From HO2-45-11b sp964450915 (GTDB lineage Bacteria > Patescibacteriota > Andersenbacteria > UBA10190), in NCBI GenBank assembly GCA_964450915.1, contig CAYVFG010000003.1, positions 1 through 64,000 on the forward strand: 64,000 nucleotides of DNA. Direction: 5' to 3'. Shown in pieces: positions 38,803 through 47,735 of this stretch (position 1 is the first letter of the stretch; each line of letters starts with the position of its first letter). The translations under genes and the position numbers were made by a program. The notes beneath the pieces were generated by a model. It had not been told where the DNA came from and did no database searches. It saw only the letters and a program-made list of their open reading frames with translations.

Positions 38803-41196
38803 ATGGCAGATATTGCATATAATCACGCAGAAATTGAGAAAAAGTGGCAACAGCGCTGGGCTGAGGAAGGGACGTTTACGACGCCTGAATTGCCCGGAGC
38901 GAAGAAAAGCTACGTTCTCGACATGTTTCCGTATCCGTCCGGAGATGGGCTTCATGTAGGTCATCCGAAGGGGTACATTGCCACGGACGTATTTTCCCGC
39001 ATGCAGCGCATGCAAGGCTACGATGTGTTGCATCCGATGGGGTGGGATGCGTTTGGATTGCCGGCAGAAAACTATGCAATTAAAAACAAAGTGCATCCTC
39101 GTGTAGCCGTTGAAAAAAACATTGCTCGGTTTAAAGAACAATTACAGAATATCGGGTTTTCATATGATTGGAATCGAGAAATAAATACTACTGACCCGGA
39201 ATATTATAAATGGACGCAGTGGATCTTTTTACAGTTATACAAAAAAGGATTGGCGTATGAAAGCTTCGAGCCGATCAATTGGTGCCCATCGTGCCAGACC
39301 GGTCTTGCAAACGAAGATGTGGAGCAAGGCAAATGCGAGCGCTGCGGATCGGTTGTTGAAAAGCGCCCGATGCGCCAATGGACGCTTAAAATTACTGATT
39401 ATGCAGAAAAAATGCTTGCTGGGTTGGAAGGGCTTCCATGGCCAAAATCTATTATTGAGTCGCAGAGGAATTGGATTGGAAAATCGGAAGGTGCAGAGAT
39501 TGGTTTTACTGTTGAGTTTAAAAAAGAAGGTGCGAAGCCAGGCTTGATTCCCGTATTCACTACTCGACCAGATACTTTATTTGGTTGCACGTACTTTGTA
39601 TTGTCCCCCGAGCATATATGGGTGCAATTAGCGACTGATGATAAGCATGATGTGCTGGAAAATAAAGAAGAAGTGAGAAAATACATCATTCAAGCTGCGA
39701 AGAAAACGGAAATAGATAGAACGGATGCTACGAAAGAAAAAACGGGAGTTGAATTAAAGGGTGTGTGGGCAATTAATCCCGCAACTGGAGAAAAAATTCC
39801 AATGTGGGTTGCAGATTACGTATTAGCTGATTACGGAACAGGAGCTGTGATGGCGGTGCCGGCTCATGATGAGCGCGATTTTGCGTTCGCGAAAAAATAT
39901 GAGTTGCCGATTAAGAATGTTATTGATGATCGTGGCGTGTTGACTGACTCTGGGGAATTTACTGGAATAAATGCTGAAGAAGCGAAGAAAAAAATAACGG
40001 AGAAATTTGGAAAAATAACAACGAATTATAAGCTTCGCGACTGGGTATTTTCTCGTCAGCGATATTGGGGAGAGCCGATCCCGATTATTCATTGCGAAGA
40101 AGACGGTATTGTTCCTGTACCCGAGGATCAATTGCCTGTCGTATTGCCTGAAGTTGAGCATTATGAACCTGCAGGAACGGGAGAATCGCCATTGGCTTTA
40201 ATTACTGACTGGGTGAATACAACATGTCCGAAGTGCGGAAAGCCTGCTAAGCGGGAAACGAACACTATGCCGCAGTGGGCAGGGTCAAGCTGGTATTACT
40301 TGCGATATATTGATCCGAAAAATTCGGAAGCGCTCGTTGATGCTCAAAAGGAAAAAGCATGGATGCCCGTTGATCTATACGTTGGCGGAGCTGAGCATGC
40401 AACAAGGCATTTAATTTATGCTCGCTTTTGGCATATCTTCTTATATGAATTGGGCGTTGTAAGTACTCCAGAGCCATTTACGCGATTAGAGCATGTTGGG
40501 TTAATTCTTGCTGAGGATGGCAGGAAGATGAGCAAGCGCTTTGGAAACGTGGTGAATCCGGACGATATCGTGGCATCAGTAGGCGCTGACACGCTTCGCA
40601 TTTATGAAATGTTCATGGGGCCGTTTAACCAAACAGTTGCATGGAGCACGGCAAGCATGAGCGGACCGAGAAAGTTTATTGAGCGTGTGTGGCGTTTGGC
40701 GCAAGCAAGTATGGCTGAGGATCATCAAAATTCTGATGCAGTATTATTCGCAATCAATAAGGCAATTAAGAAGGTTACGGAAGATACGGCTGCATTCCGA
40801 TTTAATACGGCAATTTCAACGCTTATGGAATGCTTAAATGTATTTGAAAAAGAAAGAGTGGTTTCCAAGCAAAGTCTTGAAAAGTTTATCTTGTTGCTTT
40901 CGCCGTATGCTCCGCATGTGTGCGAAGAATTATGGGAACAGTTGGGGCATGCTGATGGTATTTCTAAAACACCATGGCCCGTTGCAGATGAGAATTATCT
41001 AGAAGAGCAAAACATTGTTATCCCTGTACAAGTAAACGGCAAAGTGCGTGCAGAAATTGCAGTAACGCGCGATGCTGCCCAAGCCGATGTTGAGAAATTG
41101 GCAATGGCGCAAGAAAATGTAGGTAAGTTTATAGACGGGAAAGAAGTTCGAAAAATAATCTACGTGCCAAACAAATTGCTTAATATTGTGTGTTAA
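38803..41196 (+). CDS. leuS: Leucyl-tRNA synthetase
   Basis: A class I synthetase with FPYPSGDGLHVGH (HIGH), a zinc knuckle (CPSCQTGLANEDV...CERCGS), the CP1 editing domain, and KMSKRFGN; about 797 residues. TATACT lies 7 nt before the ATG at 38803; upstream in-frame codons fall within the promoter. Confidence 0.96.
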   Translation: MADIAYNHAEIEKKWQQRWAEEGTFTTPELPGAKKSYVLDMFPYPSGDGLHVGHPKGYIATDVFSRMQRMQGYDVLHPMGWDAFGLPAENYAIKNKVHPRVAVEKNIARFKEQLQNIGFSYDWNREINTTDPEYYKWTQWIFLQLYKKGLAYESFEPINWCPSCQTGLANEDVEQGKCERCGSVVEKRPMRQWTLKITDYAEKMLAGLEGLPWPKSIIESQRNWIGKSEGAEIGFTVEFKKEGAKPGLIPVFTTRPDTLFGCTYFVLSPEHIWVQLATDDKHDVLENKEEVRKYIIQAAKKTEIDRTDATKEKTGVELKGVWAINPATGEKIPMWVADYVLADYGTGAVMAVPAHDERDFAFAKKYELPIKNVIDDRGVLTDSGEFTGINAEEAKKKITEKFGKITTNYKLRDWVFSRQRYWGEPIPIIHCEEDGIVPVPEDQLPVVLPEVEHYEPAGTGESPLALITDWVNTTCPKCGKPAKRETNTMPQWAGSSWYYLRYIDPKNSEALVDAQKEKAWMPVDLYVGGAEHATRHLIYARFWHIFLYELGVVSTPEPFTRLEHVGLILAEDGRKMSKRFGNVVNPDDIVASVGADTLRIYEMFMGPFNQTVAWSTASMSGPRKFIERVWRLAQASMAEDHQNSDAVLFAINKAIKKVTEDTAAFRFNTAISTLMECLNVFEKERVVSKQSLEKFILLLSPYAPHVCEELWEQLGHADGISKTPWPVADENYLEEQNIVIPVQVNGKVRAEIAVTRDAAQADVEKLAMAQENVGKFIDGKEVRKIIYVPNKLLNIVC

Positions 41197-41211
41197 TATT
41201 CGGATGTATCT

Positions 41212-41883
41212 ATGACTACTATCCCCCACGGCCGAGTTATGGACAGTGCGGCTCATGCTCCGGTTTCCGGAGCTCAAGTGATGATTTATGATGCAACGGG
41301 CAAGTTGCATTCTACGCTCACCACGAATGATCAAGGTGAATTTCCTACGAGCTTTCCGAAGGGCGAATATGGAATAACAATTCATGCTGCGGGTTATGCA
41401 CTGGACGCCGAAGCATCCTTTACGATGCCCAAAATCGCAGATGTGATGTATGACGGCGGAACGTTTGCAGTAGAGCAAGACGATGAACCAATAGACATTG
41501 TTGTGCCTGTGAAGAAAAATACTGATGAAAAACGATCCAGTTCCGGACTGCTTCGATCGCTCTGGGGTACGCTGCAGTTTGAAATGAGCAAACGGAATCG
41601 TAAAAAAAATTCATCGTATGGAATTGTTCGAGATGCCAGTACTCAAAAGCCACTCGATTTGGCTGTTATTCGTTTGTTTGATGAAAAAACGGGGCAATTA
41701 CTAGAAACGAAGATTTCGGATACATACGGAAAGTTTTCGCTGTTTCCCTCGCCAGGCACGTACAGAATAACTATCAGTCGAGAGGGGTATGCAGATGCTG
41801 TACGCGAGCATATTCAAGTGTCTGCTACCGGAGAATCCACGCTTCTTGACCCTGTTGATTTGAACCAAAAACCTGTGGTATAA
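41212..41883 (+). CDS. Two-domain carboxypeptidase-regulatory-like protein, 223 aa
   Basis: Two beta-sandwich modules share the pattern GRVMDSAAHAPVSGAQVMIYD ... G.F...FP.G.Y.ITI...GY. They are separated by a charged linker. There is no signal peptide or obvious membrane helix, which is odd for this usually extracellular fold. It sits 15 bases after leuS and 8 bases before a nucleotidyltransferase gene. Confidence 0.8.
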   Translation: MTTIPHGRVMDSAAHAPVSGAQVMIYDATGKLHSTLTTNDQGEFPTSFPKGEYGITIHAAGYALDAEASFTMPKIADVMYDGGTFAVEQDDEPIDIVVPVKKNTDEKRSSSGLLRSLWGTLQFEMSKRNRKKNSSYGIVRDASTQKPLDLAVIRLFDEKTGQLLETKISDTYGKFSLFPSPGTYRITISREGYADAVREHIQVSATGESTLLDPVDLNQKPVV

Positions 41884-41891
41884 CCAAACCT

Positions 41892-42587
41892 ATGCAAGCA
41901 ATTATTTTAATGGCAGGAAAAGGAACTCGCATGGCAAAGTACTACGAAGGCCCGAAGCAGCTGCTACCAGTTGCAGGAAAACCCGTTGTAGAATATTTGC
42001 TCCAAGCGCTTCCTGAGGAAATTACAGAATTAATTTTCGTTGTGGGCGGCCCGCATGAGGCCACAATTCGAGAGTATTTTAAATCGGGTGAGCATATGGG
42101 GCGTCCGATTACATTTGTAAAGCAAGAAGAGCAGCTGGGATTAGCTCACGCATTCTTTACGGCAAAGGATTTGATTCACGGTAAGTGGTTCGGTAGCGTT
42201 GCTGACGATATCTATGATCCTGCAGCGCTTAAAGAGCTTGTGCAGCAAGACTTAGGGTTGTATTCATACCGAGTTCCTAATCCGGAACAGTTTGGCGTGC
42301 TTGTAGTTGACGAAGATGGATACGTGGTAAAGGCAGTTGAAAAACCTCAAGAGTTTGTATCTGATTTGATTTGGGGCGGAGCGATGGTAATGGATGAGAG
42401 TTTCTTTGAGGTTGAAATTACGCCATCAGCGCGCGGAGAATATGAAACCCCGGATGTATGGATGAAGCTAATTAACGAAAAAGGAAAGAAGATTAAAACG
42501 GTTGAATGCTCATATTGGTTCCCAGTAAATGACAAGCCACAATTAGACGCCGCAGAGGCGAAGATGAAAGAATTGGGGCTGGCGTAA
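41892..42587 (+). CDS. Sugar nucleotidyltransferase (NTP_transferase family), 231 aa
   Basis: MQAIILMAGKGTRM is the nucleotide-binding signature, and GPKQLLPVAGKPVVEYLL supplies the conserved Lys-containing segment; SVADDIYD corresponds to the metal-binding Asp region. It probably makes a dTDP-, UDP- or GDP-sugar from sugar-1-phosphate for envelope glycans. It is convergent with ugd, with a shared bidirectional terminator. Confidence 0.9.
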   Translation: MQAIILMAGKGTRMAKYYEGPKQLLPVAGKPVVEYLLQALPEEITELIFVVGGPHEATIREYFKSGEHMGRPITFVKQEEQLGLAHAFFTAKDLIHGKWFGSVADDIYDPAALKELVQQDLGLYSYRVPNPEQFGVLVVDEDGYVVKAVEKPQEFVSDLIWGGAMVMDESFFEVEITPSARGEYETPDVWMKLINEKGKKIKTVECSYWFPVNDKPQLDAAEAKMKELGLA

Positions 42588-42601
42588 TATCTTCCGAAAA
42601 T

Positions 42602-42633
42602 AAAAAATCGCACTTAGATAAGTGCGATTTTTT
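42602..42633. terminator. Bidirectional terminator between nucleotidyltransferase and ugd
   Basis: AAAAAATCGCACTT pairs with AAGTGCGATTTTTT, giving a T-run on both strands. Confidence 0.88.
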
Positions 42634-42647
42634 ATTCTGTAGAGAGT

Positions 42648-43964
42648 TTATCCTCGTCCTACGCTGTGATATACGAATCCTTTCGCTTCCATATCTTTTG
42701 GATCGAACATATTTCTGCCATCAATGATGATTGGATTATGCAGAGATTTTTTAACTAGGTCCCAATCCGGATTTTTGAATTCGTCCCATTCCGTAACAAT
42801 CACCAATGCATCCGCGTCTTTAAGAGCTTCTTCTTTAGAGGATACGTACGCAACTTTATCGCCAAGCACTTCTTTTGCAGTGTGGCGCGCTTCAGGGTCG
42901 TAGGCTGCAATAATAGCGCCGTCTTTGTGCAATCGTTCAACGATAGTGATACTTGGAGCGTTACGCATGTCGTCGGTGTTTGCTTTAAACGCTAGCCCCC
43001 ACAATGCGATTTTCTTGCCCTTGGTAATCCAAAGCGCCTTTTCGATTTTCTGGATAAACAATTCGCGCATGTCTTCGTTGATTTTTTCCACTTCTTTTAA
43101 CACGTCGAAGTTGTAGCCCAAGTCTTCTGCAATAGTAATAAATGCAGATACGTCTTTCGGGAAGCAGGATCCGCCGTATCCGATACCGGCATTTAAGAAT
43201 GATTTGCCGATTCTGGAATCTAATCCCATGCCATACGTAACCTGATCAATATTTGCATTTGATAGTTCGCAGATGCGAGCAAGTGCATTCGCAAATGAAA
43301 TCTTCATAGCCAAAAACGAATTGCTTGCGTGTTTGATGAGCTCGGCGCTATTTACGTTCGTTTCAATAAACGGAGCATCGATCGGTTCGTAAATTTCTCG
43401 CATAATCTTTGCTGCTCGTTCGTTTTCAACTCCGACAACAATGCGATCCGGTTTCATAAAATCTTCAATAGCTGATCCTTCTCGCAAAAATTCAGGATTG
43501 CTGACGACATCAAAATCGAGTCCGTGCTTATTGTATTGCTTTACCGTTTCAAGAACCCGTTCACCCGTTTTAACTGGCACGGTACTTTTATCTACGATGA
43601 CTTTGTAAGAAGTAGCAGCTTCTGCAATTTCTCGAGTTGCTCCAGCAACGAATGATAGGTCTGCCCGACCATTTGCCTGTGGAGGAGTGTTAACGGCGAT
43701 GAAAATGACTTCGGATTGTTCCACTGCTTTTTTTAGGCTTGTAGTAAATGTAAGGCGGCCTTCTTTTACGTTCTTTTTTACAAGTTCTTCTAGGCCTGGT
43801 TCATAGATCGGAATATGGCCGTTTTTTAGTTTCTCTATTTTTTGTTCGTTATTATCTACAAGAACGACCGTATGGCCGATTTCTGCTAAACATGTACCGG
43901 AAACAAGTCCTACGTATCCTGCTCCTATAAATGCCAATGTGTGTGGGTTTGATGGTTTATTCAT
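42648..43964 (-). CDS. ugd: UDP-glucose 6-dehydrogenase
   Basis: The NAD-binding GAGYVGL motif at the N-terminus, the catalytic GIGYGGSCFPKDV with Cys, and the C-terminal UDP-binding domain are present; 438 residues. It oxidises UDP-glucose to UDP-glucuronate for surface glycans. It heads no operon; mutY, idi and tRNA-Leu lie upstream on the same strand. Confidence 0.95.
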   Translation of the reverse strand: MNKPSNPHTLAFIGAGYVGLVSGTCLAEIGHTVVLVDNNEQKIEKLKNGHIPIYEPGLEELVKKNVKEGRLTFTTSLKKAVEQSEVIFIAVNTPPQANGRADLSFVAGATREIAEAATSYKVIVDKSTVPVKTGERVLETVKQYNKHGLDFDVVSNPEFLREGSAIEDFMKPDRIVVGVENERAAKIMREIYEPIDAPFIETNVNSAELIKHASNSFLAMKISFANALARICELSNANIDQVTYGMGLDSRIGKSFLNAGIGYGGSCFPKDVSAFITIAEDLGYNFDVLKEVEKINEDMRELFIQKIEKALWITKGKKIALWGLAFKANTDDMRNAPSITIVERLHKDGAIIAAYDPEARHTAKEVLGDKVAYVSSKEEALKDADALVIVTEWDEFKNPDWDLVKKSLHNPIIIDGRNMFDPKDMEAKGFVYHSVGRG

Positions 43965-43983
43965 GTACTATGTATACCTAAAG

Positions 43984-44805
43984 TTATAGAAAAATACGAG
44001 TGTTGCTCTGTTTTACGAGGTTGTCTTGCACTAAGGATTCTAGTATCTCTATTGCTGAGTAATCTTGCTCATCGTTTCTGAGTAGTTCTTCAAGATAATC
44101 TAATCCAGCATTCTTGGGCATGCTTTTTTCTGGCTGAGCTAGTAAGGTGCGCATTAGTTTTGCTCGATACGATCTAAAAGAGCCAGCAAATTTACTTTGT
44201 TTCGTATAATGCTTACTTTTTTTATTTATTTTTTTATCTTTTAAAACCATCGCCCCATAGTCGAATAATGCCCAGTGCCAATTTGCAGGATCTTCTTTTG
44301 GGATAGATTTTTTTGCTAATTCTAGAATATCTTTATCGTGGACGTCTGTCTTATCGTGAAAAAAGAAGTGCAAATATACGCGCCTAATGTTTGTATCAAT
44401 GAATGCTTCAGTATTTCCAAATGCGAAACAGGAAATTGCACCAGCAGTATACGGCCCGATGCCAGGCAGGGTAAGTAGAGTTTTTACGTCCTTCGGGAAT
44501 TTGCCGTTATGATCTGTAATAATTGCTTTGCATGCTTCCTTTAAAAACCGTGCTCGGCGCCAATAGCCTAATCCTGACCATATTGCTAATAAGTCTGCAT
44601 CTTTGCACTGCGCAAGCGATTTTATATTTGGAAATGCCTGTAAAAATTCTTTGTATTTAGGAAGCACTCGAGACACTTGGGTCTGCTGGAGCATGATTTC
44701 CGAAACCATAATTCGATACGGATTTTTCGTATTTCTCCATGGCAGATTTCGCTTATTGCCTTTGTACCAATCAAGAATCGTTTTCTGGAATTTAGCGGTT
44801 GTCAT
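43984..44805 (-). CDS. mutY: MutY-like adenine DNA glycosylase lacking the iron-sulfur cluster, 273 aa
   Basis: The catalytic Glu is in SEIMLQQTQV, the helix-hairpin-helix is LPGIGPYTAGAI and the Asp is in IDTNIRRV, as in MutY. After DYGAMV, where the CX6CX2CX5C cluster normally follows, the sequence is Lys-rich with no cysteines (KDKKINKKSKHYTKQSK). The C-terminal NUDIX-like 8-oxoG recognition domain is reduced. It overlaps the idi end by 14 bases. Confidence 0.88.
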   Translation of the reverse strand: MTTAKFQKTILDWYKGNKRNLPWRNTKNPYRIMVSEIMLQQTQVSRVLPKYKEFLQAFPNIKSLAQCKDADLLAIWSGLGYWRRARFLKEACKAIITDHNGKFPKDVKTLLTLPGIGPYTAGAISCFAFGNTEAFIDTNIRRVYLHFFFHDKTDVHDKDILELAKKSIPKEDPANWHWALFDYGAMVLKDKKINKKSKHYTKQSKFAGSFRSYRAKLMRTLLAQPEKSMPKNAGLDYLEELLRNDEQDYSAIEILESLVQDNLVKQSNTRIFL

Positions 44806-45328
44806 GAGGAAACAGTAATCCTTTCTTCGTGATAATTAAAAACCAAGGAGTGAATGTTTCGGGATGTTCACTAATTTCTTGTTCTAGGTCTTCTTTTGAA
44901 ATCCATCTATATGCCATCGCTTCTTCTGGATTAGGAACGATAACATCATCGTGCATTCCGGAGTAGACATGTAAATATTCGTGTTCTATTAAATTTGGCG
45001 GAACGGGAACGTTATAGATAAATGCTGTCTGCTTTGTAAGAGACGTATCAAATCCCATTTCTTCTTGAAGCCTTCTATGGGGAGCACTGTCCGTCGGCTC
45101 GTCTTTCATGGGGTGTCCGCAGCACGCGTTCGTCCATAAGCCTCCAGAGTGATATTTGGTGAGCGCTCGCTGCTGCAGGAGCATTTCGTCGTTGCTATTA
45201 TAAATTAATATTGAAAACGCTCGATGCAACAGGCCTTGCTGATGAACTGCTAGCTTTTCACCAGTTCCCACTTGCTCATCGTGCTCGTTAACTAGAATAA
45301 TGGTGTTTTTTCGCTCTTCTTCTGTCAT
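44792..45328 (-). CDS. idi: Isopentenyl-diphosphate delta-isomerase, type I
   Basis: NUDIX-fold isomerase, 178 residues, with the active-site WTNACCGHP (Cys) and the EEMGF plus EHEYLHV (Glu) signatures. It interconverts IPP and DMAPP for polyprenyl carriers such as the UppP substrate. The ATG is only 7 bases after the end of tRNA-Leu on the same strand, and no TANNNT is placed before it. Confidence 0.95.
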   Translation of the reverse strand: MTEEERKNTIILVNEHDEQVGTGEKLAVHQQGLLHRAFSILIYNSNDEMLLQQRALTKYHSGGLWTNACCGHPMKDEPTDSAPHRRLQEEMGFDTSLTKQTAFIYNVPVPPNLIEHEYLHVYSGMHDDVIVPNPEEAMAYRWISKEDLEQEISEHPETFTPWFLIITKKGLLFPHDNR

Positions 45329-45335
45329 AGTGTTG

Positions 45336-45418
45336 TGCCGCGGGAGAGAATCGAACTCTCATGAAGTTGCCTTCGCAGGATTTTGAGTCCTGTGCGTCTA
45401 CCGTTCCGCCACCACGGC
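45336..45418 (-). tRNA. tRNA-Leu (CAA)
   Basis: The acceptor GCCGTGG pairs with CCGCGGC (one G-T). The anticodon loop CTCAAAA gives anticodon CAA, a long variable arm of leucine type is present, and the T-arm reads GAGAGTTCGATTCTCTC. The discriminator is A and CCA is not encoded. TATAGA lies upstream on the minus strand. idi starts 7 bases downstream. Confidence 0.96.
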
Positions 45419-45555
45419 TGTTGTTACACTCTATATCCAGATGCATTTATTTTCCAGTCCGCATGCCTATTCGGCTCGCAACGTAGCTAAAACCGGCCTG
45501 GGCAAAACTGCCCATTGCGTAGGTGTGTAAAACTCTATACCATTTGAGGTATCGT

Positions 45556-46320
45556 ATGTCGGAAACACTTGCTGTAGTAAATCAGAAGGGTGGCGTGGGC
45601 AAGACAACCACGAGTGTTAATCTTGGCAGCTATTTGGCAGATTCTGGCAAAAACGTATTGATTGTAGATTTGGATCCGCAGGCGAATGCAACTGCCGGGG
45701 TCGGTGTTACGGTAGGCGAAGGGATTCCGAGCCTGTATGACTTGCTTGCGGGAGAAGTTCCTATCGAAAAAGTTATTTTCCCAACGCATTTGGAGCGATT
45801 GAACATTATTCCGTCTACTCCGGACTTAGCAGGCGCTGCAATGGAGCTTATGGACGAAAGTTATCGAGAATACAGGTTGCGACGAGCGCTGAAGGCCGTA
45901 AAAGACAGTTACGATTTTATTTTAATTGATTGCCCACCAAGCTTGGGCTTATTGACGATTAATGGTCTTGCTGCAGCAGATAGGCTGCTTATACCTGTGC
46001 AATGCGAATTTTATGCATTAGAGGGGTTGCATCAACTGTTAAATACTGTCGATTTAGTGAGAAAGCATCTCAATCCGCGATTGCAGGTGCTAGGCGCTGT
46101 GCTTACGATGTTTGATCGCAGAACTGCGCTTTCTCGCAAAGTGGTACGCGAAGTGCGCAAAACATTCCCGGGCCACGTTTTTGAAAGCATTATTCCGCGC
46201 AATACGGAACTTGCGGAGGCCCCAAGCACCGGACAGACTATTTTAGAGTATGATCGATTATCTCCTGGAGCGCGAGCGTACGAATATTTGTCTGAAGAAT
46301 TGTTGGATCTCTATTCTTAA
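45556..46320 (+). CDS. parA: Chromosome partitioning ATPase ParA
   Basis: The deviant Walker A KGGVGKTTTSVNLG and DLDPQANAT, plus LIDCPPSLGLLT, define a Soj/ParA ATPase of 254 residues. MSETLAVV at 45556 is the likely start. It is followed by parB after 15 bases. Confidence 0.95.
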   Translation: MSETLAVVNQKGGVGKTTTSVNLGSYLADSGKNVLIVDLDPQANATAGVGVTVGEGIPSLYDLLAGEVPIEKVIFPTHLERLNIIPSTPDLAGAAMELMDESYREYRLRRALKAVKDSYDFILIDCPPSLGLLTINGLAAADRLLIPVQCEFYALEGLHQLLNTVDLVRKHLNPRLQVLGAVLTMFDRRTALSRKVVREVRKTFPGHVFESIIPRNTELAEAPSTGQTILEYDRLSPGARAYEYLSEELLDLYS

Positions 46321-46335
46321 CTACTATTATTATCT

Positions 46336-47715
46336 ATGGGACTTGGACGAGGACTAGCATCACTTATTTCACGCCGCGACAATCAATCCGCTGACGATGT
46401 GCTCGAGCAGATCGATAGCATGGAGGAATTAAATGAAGAAACGGGCGTGGTGCGCGATTTTCGAGATTTGCAGCGGGATGCTGATGATGAAGTGATTGCT
46501 GCGCCAAAAAAACCACTGGTAACTCCTATTTTCTTGGATCCGGAGGATGCTCGTATGCACGAAGATGAAGTGGCGGAAAAAGTTTCTATTACAAAAGTTG
46601 TGGTGGAAGAAAAAAATGAAGATATCGAAGAAGAGCCTGCGGAAGTAGAGGTTGAGGAAGTGGAGGTTACCGAGGAGCCGGCTGTTGAAGAGAAAACGGA
46701 ACCAGTTACGCCAGAAGTTGAACTACCTCGTCCCGCCCCGCAGGGCGAGGCTCGCTCTGAAGAGCGGCCAGAAGAGCCCGAGGAGGCGGAAGATGATGAC
46801 GATGTGTCTGAGGTACTAGTTGCTCAGGCAATGAAGTACGACGGCATCTGGGACCGACACGAAGATACTGTTCGCCATATTCCTGTTGCAGATATTACCA
46901 TTAACCCTCTCCAGCCGCGAAGATCGTTCGATGAAAATGAATTAAAAGATTTGCAAGAATCTATTTCAAAGAACGGAATTCTTCAGCCCTTGGTTGTTCG
47001 CAGATTGGATAACGACAAGTTTGAATTGATTGCAGGGGAGCGGCGCTTGCGTTCTGCAAAGGCTCTTAAATGGGAAAAGGTTCCATGCGTTATTCGAAAA
47101 GATGTTTCTTCTGACCAATCTCGATTAGTGTTTGCGCTTGTCGAAAACATTCAGCGAGAAAACTTGAATCCAATTGAAGAAGCGCTGGCATATAAGCAGC
47201 TTAATGAGGATTACGGATTGACTCATGAAGAAATTGGTCAGCGAGTAGGGAAGAGTCGTGTTGGTGTAACGAATATTGTCCGCGTATTGCAACTCCCTGC
47301 TGAAATTCAACGCGGAATGGTGGAAGGAAAAATTACGATGGGACATGCAAAGGCAATCTTGATGATTCCGGATCCGGAAAAGCAAATTCGATTCTATCAT
47401 CATTTGGTTGATGAAGGGCTTACGGTTCGAAAAGCAGAGCTCCGTGCCCGCAGAATTCAGCGAACGATGGTGACGGGCGTTTCAACTCCTCGCAATCGAT
47501 TTAAGGATCGCCATCCATTGTCGCTCAAGTACACACCCATGATCGAAGAGCGATTCGGATACTTAACTCACATTAAATACGAAGAAGATAAGAAGGCATT
47601 TGAAGTTGTGCTTCGCGCAACAAACGATAAAGAACTAGAAGAGCTTGTGGGCCGCTTACTAGGCCAGCGCTCATTGCCATCCAACGACCTGGATCGCGAC
47701 GTGATTGAGGATTAG
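46336..47715 (+). CDS. parB: Chromosome partitioning protein ParB with a long acidic N-terminal extension, 459 aa
   Basis: The first residues (GLGRGLASLI) are the ParA-stimulating start typical of ParB. About 140 acidic, Glu/Val/Pro-rich residues follow, then the CTPase domain (LIAGERRLRSAKAL), the helix-turn-helix (GKSRVGVTNIVRVL) and the dimer domain. The acidic insert is unusual and contains an in-frame palindromic repeat near 46735-46770. No parS-like 16-mer was seen in the window. Confidence 0.95.
   Translation: MGLGRGLASLISRRDNQSADDVLEQIDSMEELNEETGVVRDFRDLQRDADDEVIAAPKKPLVTPIFLDPEDARMHEDEVAEKVSITKVVVEEKNEDIEEEPAEVEVEEVEVTEEPAVEEKTEPVTPEVELPRPAPQGEARSEERPEEPEEAEDDDDVSEVLVAQAMKYDGIWDRHEDTVRHIPVADITINPLQPRRSFDENELKDLQESISKNGILQPLVVRRLDNDKFELIAGERRLRSAKALKWEKVPCVIRKDVSSDQSRLVFALVENIQRENLNPIEEALAYKQLNEDYGLTHEEIGQRVGKSRVGVTNIVRVLQLPAEIQRGMVEGKITMGHAKAILMIPDPEKQIRFYHHLVDEGLTVRKAELRARRIQRTMVTGVSTPRNRFKDRHPLSLKYTPMIEERFGYLTHIKYEEDKKAFEVVLRATNDKELEELVGRLLGQRSLPSNDLDRDVIED
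46752..46767. repeat. Palindromic repeat inside parB
   Basis: CGCTCT-GA-AGAGCG with neighbouring GCCC/GGGC half-repeats in the acidic linker, in frame. Confidence 0.45.
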
Positions 47716-47735
47716 CGGAATTAATTGTTAAAATT

